64,000 nt of DNA from Leptospira broomii serovar Hurstbridge str. 5399. Lineage in GTDB: Bacteria; Spirochaetota; Leptospiria; Leptospirales; Leptospiraceae. The notes under the pieces are model-generated. The model worked only from the letters and a program-made list of their open reading frames with translations. It did no database searches and was not told the origin of the DNA. Location of the stretch: NCBI RefSeq assembly GCF_000243715.2, contig NZ_AHMO02000008.1, forward strand, positions 2,088,001 through 2,152,000. Direction: 5' to 3'. Position numbers and translations under genes: made by a program. Positions 24,305 to 32,841 of this stretch are shown here, one piece after another. Every line of letters begins with the position of its first letter. The stretch's first letter is position 1.

Positions 24305-25966
24305 GTGACTGATGGCAGGGCCGATTTACGGAAGGTAATTAAAAAATCGATTTGCTTCGGACTTAGCGTCGTATCTTTTTTTTTGGTATTATCGACAGTA
24401 AATACGGATCCGAAGTTAGGAGACGTATTTTATAGTTCCGATTCCTTATTCTTTTCCAATCTGTATTCGGAGTTTAACGTTAGGGGGAATGAAGGAAATT
24501 CACAGAATATTTTTCGGGATTGGACCTGGACCCCTTCTCCTTATTTTTTCCCCGACCTGATCGGTTATTTCATAATACGATTCCTTGTTTCTTGGATCGG
24601 CCTCTCGCCCGTAGAGTTTGCTCAGATAAGTTATGCCGCATTTCAATGGAGTCTCTTTGTTTTCGGCTCGCGTTTTCTTTTATTTAACGTCGATAAAAAA
24701 TGCGAAAAATCAGTTTCGTTTTTGGTTCCCGTTCTAGGTTTTACCTTGGGCGCCCTTCTTATCCTTTTCCGGCAAAATTTATATTTGTTCCTACCGGGTT
24801 TTCATGGAGGGTTATGGGCGCTTCTTCCTTGGTCTTGGGGATTTTATTTTAAATATCGCGGAGACCGGGGCCGGGTCAATTTTCTGTTTGGGACCGTTCT
24901 GTCTTTTTTATGCGGTATTTCAGATCCACTGTATATACCGACGTATGTTATTCCCATAGTAGCAGAGACAGTCTTTAGAAAGAGACCGATCGATTCCAAA
25001 CCGATGCTTCTCAAATTTAAAAGCTTCGTTCAAGATTCCATCCCGAGCACGATCGGGATACTAGGATCCATAATTGTATATCGTTCATTAGCTAGGAATA
25101 AAACGATTTTCTTTCCCTTTCATTATTTTTCCGACGCTATGAATCTTGATACCGTCTTGAAGAATCCGCCTGAACTGGTTCGCCAAATATCCGACACTGC
25201 ATTGCGACTTATTTTTAATGAGGGAATATTTTTCGCAATTCTAATTATAGGATTAGTATATTCTATATTTCATATTCTTGATAGATCAAGGAACGGCAAG
25301 GTCGAAGCTCGGGATTCTCTTTGGATTTTGTCGTTTTTTTCAGGCGTAGTCGTTCCGATCTGCTTAATCGTAATCGGATTACTGCAGGGAGTTTTAAAAT
25401 CAGGAGAGCCGGTCGACAGGTACTTCGGAGGAATCGTCGGTGCGGCTTTCGGAATTTCGATCGGAGTATTTTCTTATCGGGCAAAACTTTGGAATCGGAT
25501 TCTTCCTATTTTAGTCTTCGCTCTATTCTGTTTTTGCCTTCTTGCAGCCTCTCAACGAGGTATTGCGACTCGATACTATCCGCCTTGGATAGAATGCCTC
25601 GACCAAAATGCTAAAGAGTGGAATTTAAAACGAGGCATTGCCGGATTTTGGAAAGCCTCACCTGTTCGAAACTTTAGTAAAATGTCCTTAATTGCGGATC
25701 CGTTCGAAGCGGATTTAAGCGTTACGGTATGGCAAAATTCGTTTCGCTGGTATGATCTCGGTGAACCTTATTCTTTTGCAATTCTGGATCCGATAAAAGC
25801 GGATTCCGTTGAAAGATATTTCGGTAAACACCGACGAGTCGTTCGATGTTCCGGAATATCGATTTTTATAATTAGTGAAGAAGGAAGAATTTCCTCCCGC
25901 GAATTTTTAGAGAAGAAACAAGCGCAGATTCTACTATGGAAACGACTTACGGGGAGATTAAAATAG
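24305..25966 (+). CDS. Polytopic membrane protein, paralogue of 21291-22931
   Basis: A 553-residue membrane protein with a GTG start at 24305, homologous along its whole length to the gene at 21291. It shares the acidic first loop (YSSDSLFFSNLYSE), DWTWTPSPYFFPDLIGYF, a GFHGGLWALLPWSWGFYF helix, GEPVDRYFGGIVGAAFG and the C-terminal VWQNSFRWYDLGEPYSFAILDPIKADSVERYFG. Function is not established; a lipid-linked sugar transferase is possible. The pair probably arose by duplication, with the sugar dehydrogenase gene lying between on the other strand. The end is 60 bases before the tRNA-Ala 3' end. Confidence 0.75.
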   Translation: MTDGRADLRKVIKKSICFGLSVVSFFLVLSTVNTDPKLGDVFYSSDSLFFSNLYSEFNVRGNEGNSQNIFRDWTWTPSPYFFPDLIGYFIIRFLVSWIGLSPVEFAQISYAAFQWSLFVFGSRFLLFNVDKKCEKSVSFLVPVLGFTLGALLILFRQNLYLFLPGFHGGLWALLPWSWGFYFKYRGDRGRVNFLFGTVLSFLCGISDPLYIPTYVIPIVAETVFRKRPIDSKPMLLKFKSFVQDSIPSTIGILGSIIVYRSLARNKTIFFPFHYFSDAMNLDTVLKNPPELVRQISDTALRLIFNEGIFFAILIIGLVYSIFHILDRSRNGKVEARDSLWILSFFSGVVVPICLIVIGLLQGVLKSGEPVDRYFGGIVGAAFGISIGVFSYRAKLWNRILPILVFALFCFCLLAASQRGIATRYYPPWIECLDQNAKEWNLKRGIAGFWKASPVRNFSKMSLIADPFEADLSVTVWQNSFRWYDLGEPYSFAILDPIKADSVERYFGKHRRVVRCSGISIFIISEEGRISSREFLEKKQAQILLWKRLTGRLK

Positions 25967-25987
25967 AAGTCTCAAGTCATTTTTCGA

Positions 25988-26010
25988 AGAAAAAGAACCG
26001 GAATTACGGT
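25988..26010 (-). terminator. Weak terminator downstream of the tRNA pair
   Basis: On the minus strand ACCG (26010-26007) and CGGT (26000-25997) form a short stem with a six-base loop, followed by TCTTTTTCTT (25996-25987). The stem is only four pairs, but it sits 17 bases after the 3' end of tRNA-Ala, where a terminator is expected. Confidence 0.35.
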
Positions 26011-26026
26011 CTGCGAGGAGGAAAAT

Positions 26027-26099
<73 letters not shown>

Positions 26100-26110
26100 T
26101 TGCATGACCT

Positions 26111-26184
<74 letters not shown>

Positions 26185-26250
26185 GGTAAGAGACATGATT
26201 TTGTTTTGAGATCGGATGGCAAGGGATTTTTGGATTTGGGACGGCGTTTT

Positions 26251-27453
26251 TTAGGATATCTTAGGGGGTGATATGTTTTTCGCGTTTCCTAATAAGCTAT
26301 TTAAGAAATGAGAATTTCTAATTAGGAAATGATAGATTGCAAACGTAAGAAAATAAGTCGATAATAGATGCAATGGGAACTTCATCCAGACTGACCAGGG
26401 TTTTTGCACAATGATAAAACCGATTCCTAGAGCGACAGGGTGATGTACTAAATAGACGGGAAGACTGGAATCTCTCAAATATTCCGAGAAACTATTTTTA
26501 CCGGAAAAGAAAAACTGAAAGAGGCGAATAAAAAAGGAAACCCAAAGCCATCCGCCCAAGCATTTCAAAAAAATGTGAAGAATCCTTCTCCAGTCGCCAG
26601 TGTAACCGAAATAGGACCAAAAGGGATCTATTCCTTTGATCCAGTAAAATCCGTTGAAAGCAAGTAAAGCAAAGAAACCGAGTAGGAGTATTTCCTTTCC
26701 GGTAGTCTCTCCCATTAATATCGTTTTTTCCTTATTTAGAAAAAAACCGCCGGCGGCGAAGAAGGTGATATCATAAACGAATTGGACGGGTTCGACCGTA
26801 AAGTATGTGCTGTCCTTTAAGAAAAAATAATTTACTAAGCACGTCCAAAAGGTGCTCCAAATTCCTAAAATCAATAGGACTTCCCATCTTTTTCGGGAAA
26901 ACGGTTCGATCTCGGCGTCTCCGTATCGACTATAAGGAAAAAGATATTGTCCGATCTTGGATAAAATCGGTCGGATAGCGACGTAAAGAAACGTGTATAA
27001 AACCAAATATTGCAAGAACCATAGATGAGAAGGTCGAGGGTTATTGAGTAGGAATTCGTTCCATAGAAAGACAAAATAATTTTCTTGATAACCGTCGATA
27101 AGAGCAGCGATATAATATTGCATAGGTGCAAAAAGTATAATGCCGCTTATCAACGGGATAATGATCCTAAATCCTCTCAACCGTATGAAATCGAAAAGCC
27201 CTTTGGAACGAAACGTTCTTTCGCTGAAATAACCGGACAGAAAAAAGAACAGAGGCATTCGAAAGAGATGAACCCATTCTCCAAAGACGTCGAATATCCA
27301 AGTTCGGTCTACGTTTCGTAAAGGATATTTGATTTCTGCAGCGTAAACGATCGCAACGTGAAAGGTCAGTCCTAGAAGAAGGGCAAAAGATCTAAGATTA
27401 TCTAAATAATCTAACCTCGTTGCACTGCGAGGTTGGAGTGAGGAAACGAGCAA
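26251..27453 (-). CDS. Acyltransferase 3 family membrane protein
   Basis: A 400-residue integral membrane protein with about ten helices of the acyltransferase-3 family (OpgC/OafA-like). Signature elements are RLDYLDNLRSFALLLGLTFHVAIVYA with the conserved Arg/His region in the first helix, FRMPLFFFLSGYFSERTF, and LVHHPVALGIGFIIV near the C terminus. Such enzymes O-acylate periplasmic glucans, O-antigen or other surface sugars. The gene starts three bases after the stop of the cNMP-binding protein, so the two are probably co-transcribed. Substrate is unknown. Confidence 0.85.
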   Translation of the reverse strand: MLVSSLQPRSATRLDYLDNLRSFALLLGLTFHVAIVYAAEIKYPLRNVDRTWIFDVFGEWVHLFRMPLFFFLSGYFSERTFRSKGLFDFIRLRGFRIIIPLISGIILFAPMQYYIAALIDGYQENYFVFLWNEFLLNNPRPSHLWFLQYLVLYTFLYVAIRPILSKIGQYLFPYSRYGDAEIEPFSRKRWEVLLILGIWSTFWTCLVNYFFLKDSTYFTVEPVQFVYDITFFAAGGFFLNKEKTILMGETTGKEILLLGFFALLAFNGFYWIKGIDPFWSYFGYTGDWRRILHIFLKCLGGWLWVSFFIRLFQFFFSGKNSFSEYLRDSSLPVYLVHHPVALGIGFIIVQKPWSVWMKFPLHLLSTYFLTFAIYHFLIRNSHFLNSLLGNAKNISPPKIS

Positions 27454-27456
27454 GGA

Positions 27457-28089
27457 TTACACGTCCACCGTATACTTAAATAAAGCCTCTCGAATATATA
27501 AAAGGCTCGGATCGTTTTTAGGTTGTTCCACCAATTTATCCCTCACTAACAGGTTTATCGACGAGACTAAATCTTGGTGCTCCAATCCGACTCTAAGGAT
27601 GGCCCACTTGATAAATGCCGACAAATGTATTTTATAGAGGCCGCCTTCCTGTTCGCCTCTTGTTTGGCTAAAGGCGATTAATGCCGAAGTGACTAGATTC
27701 TTACGATCTGCCTTAAGAAGACTCGTAATCGTTTGATTCGTTTCTCGTAAACGGGACGAGAGCATCTTGACCATCTTAAGAGAGAATGAAGGGTTGGTCT
27801 GAACCATATTATAAAAAACAGGTTCAGTAATCGCAAAAAGCAAGACATCCGTTTTTGCGATGGCGCGAGCGCTTCGCGGCTTCTTATCCACTAAAGCCAT
27901 TTCTCCGAACATGTCCCCTTCTTTCAGTTCGATCAAAAGCTTAAACGCTTCTTTGATTTTTTTATGAATGCCGACCTTCCCGGAAAGGATAAGATACATT
28001 TGATCTGCAGGTTCGTTCTCATCGAAGATAATCGAGGATTCCGTAAATCGGACTCCGTGCTTTTGGACCATTTCTTCCGAAATTTTCAT
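27457..28089 (-). CDS. Cyclic nucleotide-binding domain protein (Crp-like)
   Basis: A 210-residue protein. Residues 10-125 form a cNMP-binding beta-roll ([41 protein letters not shown]). The phosphate-binding cassette keeps Glu63 and Arg72, the residues that contact ribose and phosphate of cAMP in Crp. The C-terminal 80 residues are helical and could be a winged helix, but no clear Crp-type recognition helix is visible. DNA binding is therefore uncertain. It is upstream of, and nearly contiguous with, the acyltransferase gene. Confidence 0.8.
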   Translation of the reverse strand: MKISEEMVQKHGVRFTESSIIFDENEPADQMYLILSGKVGIHKKIKEAFKLLIELKEGDMFGEMALVDKKPRSARAIAKTDVLLFAITEPVFYNMVQTNPSFSLKMVKMLSSRLRETNQTITSLLKADRKNLVTSALIAFSQTRGEQEGGLYKIHLSAFIKWAILRVGLEHQDLVSSINLLVRDKLVEQPKNDPSLLYIREALFKYTVDV

Positions 28090-28251
28090 CTTTTAGAAAC
28101 GCAAACCTTCTAATTACTTCTGTAGGGTATCTATAATTGGTTGGGAGCCGCAATCAATAATTGCAACGGCTGCGGTATAGAACCGGAAATTTCCGTTGAC
28201 CGGACTCCCTTCCAAGTTAGCTTCTTCAATGTTTTCCCTAAGGAGGGAATC

Positions 28252-29334
28252 GTGAATACGAAAAAAATCCTCCTCCTCATCGCGGCTATTTTAATTATTC
28301 TCGCGGCGGGGATTCTCCTGAAACCTTCACCGATAGAGCCGATCGCATATGATCCCCCTCCGGCTCCCGGAATGATCGGCTTGTTTGCCGAAAATCAACT
28401 TTTAAAGTCCGCAGAATTGATCGCATTAGGCAAGATTCATGGCCCTGAAGATATCGAGGCCGATGAGGACGGAAACGTTTATTCTGCCAGCGAAGACGGA
28501 AAAGTTTATTTCATTTCTAAAGATGGAGAAATGAAAGCTCATGCCTCGACCGGCGGAAGACCTTTGGGGATGAAACTAATTTCTGACGGAACATTGTACG
28601 TAGCCGACGCAGTTAAAGGACTCTTAAAGATCAATCCTAACGGTAGAATCGAGGTGCTTTCGACAGAAGCTGAAGGAATTCCCTTCAAATTTACCGACGA
28701 TTTGGATGTTACAAAGGACGGGACCGTTTACTTTTCCGACGCAAGTTACAAATACGGCGCTCCTGAATATTTATACGATTTGATGGAGGGAGTTCCTCAC
28801 GGTCGTCTTTTGAAATACGATCCAAGAACTAAGAAAACGACGGTTTTATTGAAGGATATTTTCTTCGCAAACGGCGTGGCCCTTTCTAAGAACGAAGACT
28901 TTGTAGTGTTAAACGAAACATATAAATATAGAATACACCGTTATTGGTTGAAGGGACCCAAAGCCGGTACTAGCGAGATATGGATAGAGAATCTTCCGGG
29001 ATTCCCGGATAATATATCCTCCGACGGTAAAGGAACTTTTTATTTGGCTCTATTCACTGTAAGGAACCCGATGATGGATAACTTACTTCATCCTCATCCC
29101 TGGGCGAAAGTCGTGGTAGCGAAATTACCGAAATTTCTGTGGCCTAAACCAAAACCCTACGGATTCGCAGTTCTATTAAACGAAGACGGCCGTGTCTTGG
29201 CTAGTTTTCAGGATCCGAGCGGAAATCATCTTAAAGAAATCACGTCGGTAAAGAGGAAGGGAGACTATCTATATCTCGGCAGCCTTCATAACGATAGAAT
29301 CGGAAAATTCGAACTCCCCCAGGAGTTTCGGTAA
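28252..29334 (+). CDS. Strictosidine synthase-like / SMP-30-type propeller protein
   Basis: A 360-residue six-bladed propeller with an N-terminal membrane anchor (residues 5-22). Strictosidine-synthase-like signatures include GPEDIEADEDGNVYSASEDGKVY, FTDDLDVTKDGTVYFSDASYKYG and FFANGVALSKNEDFVVLNET. Animal relatives (APMAP) and bacterial ones are thought to be esterases or lactonases. GTG 28252 is chosen because AGGAGG at 28241-28246 lies five bases upstream; the frame runs back to 28141 without signals. It is the first gene of an apparent five-gene operon with an acyl-CoA dehydrogenase and a kinase. It could open a lactone substrate to a hydroxy acid (inference). Confidence 0.85.
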   Translation: MNTKKILLLIAAILIILAAGILLKPSPIEPIAYDPPPAPGMIGLFAENQLLKSAELIALGKIHGPEDIEADEDGNVYSASEDGKVYFISKDGEMKAHASTGGRPLGMKLISDGTLYVADAVKGLLKINPNGRIEVLSTEAEGIPFKFTDDLDVTKDGTVYFSDASYKYGAPEYLYDLMEGVPHGRLLKYDPRTKKTTVLLKDIFFANGVALSKNEDFVVLNETYKYRIHRYWLKGPKAGTSEIWIENLPGFPDNISSDGKGTFYLALFTVRNPMMDNLLHPHPWAKVVVAKLPKFLWPKPKPYGFAVLLNEDGRVLASFQDPSGNHLKEITSVKRKGDYLYLGSLHNDRIGKFELPQEFR

Positions 29335-29362
29335 ATAATAAATAAGGAAAATTGAACCTATC

Positions 29363-30538
29363 ATGGATTTAACAATTTCTAAGGATGTAGACGAAATAAA
29401 GCAAAAAGCTAAAGCTTTTGTGGAGGAGGTTGCGATTCCTGCGGAAGATCATTACGACTACGATCACGGACGAATGCCCGAGGCGCTCGTGCAAAAGCTG
29501 CGGGAAGAGGCAAAGAAGCGGGGATTATGGACGGCTCATTTGCCCAAGTCGGAAGGCGGTTTGGGGCTCGATTTGGTCGGGACTGCGCTCGTCTTCAGCG
29601 AATTAGGCCGTTCTCCGATCGCACCTTATTTATGTAATTGTGATGCTCCGGATGAAGGGAATATGCATCTTCTACATTTAGCCGCTAACGAAGAGCAAAA
29701 GAAAAAGTATTATTATCCTCTCGTAGCGGGAAAAATCCGCTCGGGCTTCGCGATGACGGAACCTCCTCCGGGTGCCGGTTCCGATCCCATGACTCTTACC
29801 ACGAATGCGGTTAAAGAAGGAGACCATTATATTCTTAACGGTCATAAATGGTACTGCACCGGAGCAAACGGAGCGGCATTCCTGATCGTAATGGCAAAGG
29901 TAAACGATAGCTTTCGTAGAACTTCGATGTTTCTGGTTCCTACGGATGCTCCCGGTTACACTATGGTGCAGGAGATAGGCGTTCTCGGATCCCATGGCCC
30001 TGGCGGGCATTGCGAGCTCAAGTTCGAGAACGTAAAAGTACATGAATCACAAGTACTCGGAAAAATTGCGGAAGGATTTCGACTTTCGCAGGAAAGACTC
30101 GGTCCCGCTCGCCTAACGCATTGCATGCGATGGATCGGATTATCGAGAAGGTCTTTAGAGATTGCACGAAACTATGCGATTAAGCGGGAATTATTCGGAG
30201 GAAAACTTTCCGAACAACAGGGAATTCAATGGATGTTTGCCGAAGCTGCATTGGAAATAGAATCCGGGTTTTTATTAACTCTCAAAGCTGCGGATATTCT
30301 GCGAAAAGGCGGCGATGCTAGGCAGGCAATCTCATTCGCAAAATGGCAAGTGAGTGAAACGTTGAATAAATGCGTGGACCGGGCTATTCAAATATGCGGC
30401 TCTCATGGATTCAGCCGTTACTTAAAGCTGGAACTTTTTTATCGCGATGCGAGAGCGGCTAGAATAGCCGACGGGCCGACGGAAACTCATAAGATGGTTA
30501 TCGGGCGAAATTTAATGTCAGGCAAGGAAAGCTTTTAA
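29363..30538 (+). CDS. Acyl-CoA dehydrogenase, ACAD10/11-like
   Basis: A 391-residue acyl-CoA dehydrogenase with complete N-terminal, middle and C-terminal domains. FAD/substrate signatures are [30 protein letters not shown] and [19 protein letters not shown]. The C-terminal [16 protein letters not shown] has the ADGPxExH pattern typical of the ACAD10/ACAD11 branch rather than the EGTSEI of short-chain enzymes. In mammals ACAD11 carries an N-terminal kinase domain and converts 4-hydroxyacyl-CoAs through a 4-phosphoacyl intermediate. Here the kinase is a separate gene two bases downstream, which supports the same two-step chemistry. Confidence 0.92.
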   Translation: MDLTISKDVDEIKQKAKAFVEEVAIPAEDHYDYDHGRMPEALVQKLREEAKKRGLWTAHLPKSEGGLGLDLVGTALVFSELGRSPIAPYLCNCDAPDEGNMHLLHLAANEEQKKKYYYPLVAGKIRSGFAMTEPPPGAGSDPMTLTTNAVKEGDHYILNGHKWYCTGANGAAFLIVMAKVNDSFRRTSMFLVPTDAPGYTMVQEIGVLGSHGPGGHCELKFENVKVHESQVLGKIAEGFRLSQERLGPARLTHCMRWIGLSRRSLEIARNYAIKRELFGGKLSEQQGIQWMFAEAALEIESGFLLTLKAADILRKGGDARQAISFAKWQVSETLNKCVDRAIQICGSHGFSRYLKLELFYRDARAARIADGPTETHKMVIGRNLMSGKESF

Positions 30539-30540
30539 CA

Positions 30541-31584
30541 GTGAAGGATGTCGAACTAAAGGAAAGATTAGAATCGTATTTAGGTAATAGATTGAAAGGA
30601 AAAGTAGAAATCGCTAATATGATTTCACTTTCCGGCGGAGCGTGTCAGGAGAATTTTTCCGCAGACATTACCGTCGCGGACGGATCCGATAAAGGGCTTT
30701 ACCAGACAGTTTATCGTACCGATAAGGGAGCTGCTCTTCTTGCCTCCCTTTCCAGAATCGATGAATTCAAAGTATGTAGAATGGCATTCGAGGCCGGTGT
30801 CAAAACTCCCGAGCCGTTTTGGTTGGAGTCGGATTCGAGTGTTACAGGAAATCCTTTTTATTTTATGAAACGGATTTCCGGTAAGGCTAACGGCCGATTC
30901 ATCGTTAAGGATCCGAGTTTAAACAAAACCAGAAAGCAACTTACCCAGGAATTGGCCGAGAACTTAGCGAAAATACATTCGGTTACCCCGGAGCAATGTA
31001 AGGACGCGGCTCTAAAAACCGTCCTGGCATCAGGACAGGACCTAAGCGATAAAACGGTGGCAAAGAGTTCGACTAAAAATCTTCGACTACAGTTGGAAGG
31101 AATGAACGAACCGTATCCTGCTATGGAAATGATTTTGAACTGGCTGGAAAAAAATCCACTTCCTAGCGATAAGATCGTTTTGATTCACGGAGATTTTAGG
31201 ACCGGAAATTTCATGGTAACTCCCGAAGGTTTGCAGGGAATCGTGGATTGGGAATTCGCACACTGGGGAGATCGACACGAAGATCTCACCTGGCTCTGTA
31301 TGCGCGATTGGCGCTTCGGTAAATTGAATAAGGAAGCGGGAGGATTCGCGGACAGAAAAGAATTTTACGAGGCGTACGAGAAAGCGGCAGGCGTGGTTTT
31401 GGATTCTAAGAAGGTAACCTACTGGGAAGTGATGGGAAATTTGCGCTGGGCGATCGGATGCATCGGGCAGGCTGAGCGTCACTTATCAGGTAAGGATAAA
31501 GGAATTGAACTTGCAGCTATTGGCAGAAGGGCTTGCGAGATGGAATACGAGGCTATGCGCCTTATCGAGGAATCCCTGTCATAG
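30541..31584 (+). CDS. APH-type phosphotransferase, split ACAD10/11 kinase partner
   Basis: A 347-residue aminoglycoside-phosphotransferase/choline-kinase-fold protein with a GTG start two bases after the dehydrogenase stop. The catalytic loop is IHGDFRTGNFMV (His216, Asp218, Asn223) and the metal-binding Asp is in GIVDWEFAHWGDRHED (Asp236). This class forms the N-terminal domain of animal ACAD10/ACAD11, where it phosphorylates the 4-hydroxyl of hydroxyacyl-CoAs. Gene adjacency makes that role more likely than antibiotic resistance. The TAG stop overlaps the Shine-Dalgarno sequence of the next gene. Confidence 0.9.
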   Translation: MKDVELKERLESYLGNRLKGKVEIANMISLSGGACQENFSADITVADGSDKGLYQTVYRTDKGAALLASLSRIDEFKVCRMAFEAGVKTPEPFWLESDSSVTGNPFYFMKRISGKANGRFIVKDPSLNKTRKQLTQELAENLAKIHSVTPEQCKDAALKTVLASGQDLSDKTVAKSSTKNLRLQLEGMNEPYPAMEMILNWLEKNPLPSDKIVLIHGDFRTGNFMVTPEGLQGIVDWEFAHWGDRHEDLTWLCMRDWRFGKLNKEAGGFADRKEFYEAYEKAAGVVLDSKKVTYWEVMGNLRWAIGCIGQAERHLSGKDKGIELAAIGRRACEMEYEAMRLIEESLS

Positions 31585-31592
31585 GAAATTTT

Positions 31593-31988
31593 ATGCAAGA
31601 TAAACCTACTAGTACGGAATTATTGGAAGCGATCCAGGATTTTTTGATGAAGGAAGTTCTTCCCGAATTTCGCGATAAGGACTTACTCTCATACAAAACG
31701 TTAGTCAGTTGGAATATGTTAGGCGTGGTTTCCCGGGAAATTCGTTCGGGAGAAGAGTTGCTTGATAAGGAACTTTCTCGGTTGGCTAAGCTGCTAAAAA
31801 AGGACGGAAAATTTCCGTCTACGCTGAACGAAAAAAAGAAGCTCGCCTCCGGTTGGAATTTAGAATTGCGAGACTTGATTCGAAAAGAAAAGAAAACGAT
31901 CGACGATCGTTCTTATTGGGAGCACGTAAAGGAATCCGTGAGGGAAAAGGTGGAAGTAACTAATCCTCGTTTTACGACGGAAGCATAA
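31593..31988 (+). CDS. DUF6285 protein of the ACAD/APH operon
   Basis: A 131-residue helical protein resembling DUF6285 (PTSTELLEAIQDFLMKEVLPEF; SYKTLVSWNMLGVVSREIRSGEE), a family that commonly accompanies APH-type kinases and acyl-CoA dehydrogenases in bacterial operons. No catalytic motif is visible; it may be an accessory or assembly subunit. ATG 31593 is chosen because AGGA (31583-31586), overlapping the kinase stop, is six bases upstream. The longer frame from 31533 lies inside the kinase gene. Confidence 0.8.
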   Translation: MQDKPTSTELLEAIQDFLMKEVLPEFRDKDLLSYKTLVSWNMLGVVSREIRSGEELLDKELSRLAKLLKKDGKFPSTLNEKKKLASGWNLELRDLIRKEKKTIDDRSYWEHVKESVREKVEVTNPRFTTEA

Positions 31989-31994
31989 CGGGCT

Positions 31995-32729
31995 ATGTCG
32001 ATAGTCTATCTCGTACGCCATGGCCAGGCAAATTCTCAAGGAGAGGATTACGATTTATTAACTCCACACGGAAAACAGCAGTCGTTTCAATTAGGAAAGT
32101 TTATGGCGGAAAACGGAGATATTCCCGACCGAATAGTCACCGGAACTATGCGTCGTCATAAGGAAACTGCCGCTTCCTTTTTAGAGGGGGTATCTTCCGT
32201 TATAGGTGAGAACTCTCAGTTTATGCAGGACTTATTTCGGCAAGGAGATGGAGGTTGGAACGAGTTTAGCCCGATGCTCTGGAGTTCCTACGCGAAAATA
32301 CTCTCGTCCAGGGATCCGGATTTTGAGCGATCGCTAACCCAATTTTCAAAGGTCCGATTGAGGGGTGGAATTCGTTCTGCCGCTTTATTTTTTAAGTTAA
32401 CCGAAGAGATCCTAAGAACATGGAGAGACGGAAAAGAAACTCCGTCGGGAATCGAATCGTACAATGTTTTCGAATCCAGAGTGCTTCAATCTTGCGATGC
32501 TTGTTTTTCGCCGTCGAATAAGGAAAGGGTTTTTATTTTCACTTCCGGTACGCCGATTTCACTCGTTTTAAAGCGCCTTTTAAGGCAGGAGGAGGACGGG
32601 TTTGCCTGGATGCCCTGGATTTGGAATACTTCTGTCAGTACGTTTCGGTGGGTTCGGAGTCGGTATTTACCCGTTTCGATTAACAACGTTCCTCACTTGC
32701 CGGAAAAGAATAGTCGAACTCTTTTTTAG
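31995..32729 (+). CDS. Histidine phosphatase (phosphoglycerate mutase-like) family protein
   Basis: A 244-residue histidine-phosphatase-superfamily protein. YLVRHGQANSQGEDYDLLTPHG gives the catalytic RHG (His9) and the second conserved region; RIVTGTMRRHKETA holds the phosphate-pocket Arg residues. The C-terminal catalytic His is expected at VFIFTSGTPISL, where I see SGT instead of the usual SHG, so activity may be altered. It starts six bases after the DUF6285 stop and closes the operon. A link to phosphorylated acyl intermediates is speculative. Confidence 0.8.
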   Translation: MSIVYLVRHGQANSQGEDYDLLTPHGKQQSFQLGKFMAENGDIPDRIVTGTMRRHKETAASFLEGVSSVIGENSQFMQDLFRQGDGGWNEFSPMLWSSYAKILSSRDPDFERSLTQFSKVRLRGGIRSAALFFKLTEEILRTWRDGKETPSGIESYNVFESRVLQSCDACFSPSNKERVFIFTSGTPISLVLKRLLRQEEDGFAWMPWIWNTSVSTFRWVRSRYLPVSINNVPHLPEKNSRTLF

Positions 32730-32841
32730 AAATTGCAAGTATTAGAAATTTTGCCGTTCTAAGAAGTGACCGAAATTTCGGAATAAGTCAGTATTTTAGT
32801 TTTATAGAATATACTAACTTATCATTAGGCGGAGCTGCATT

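Noticed and set aside
30541..31584. Aminoglycoside resistance gene
   Set aside because: The kinase fold is shared, but position next to an ACAD10/11-type dehydrogenase and DUF6285 points to acyl metabolism.
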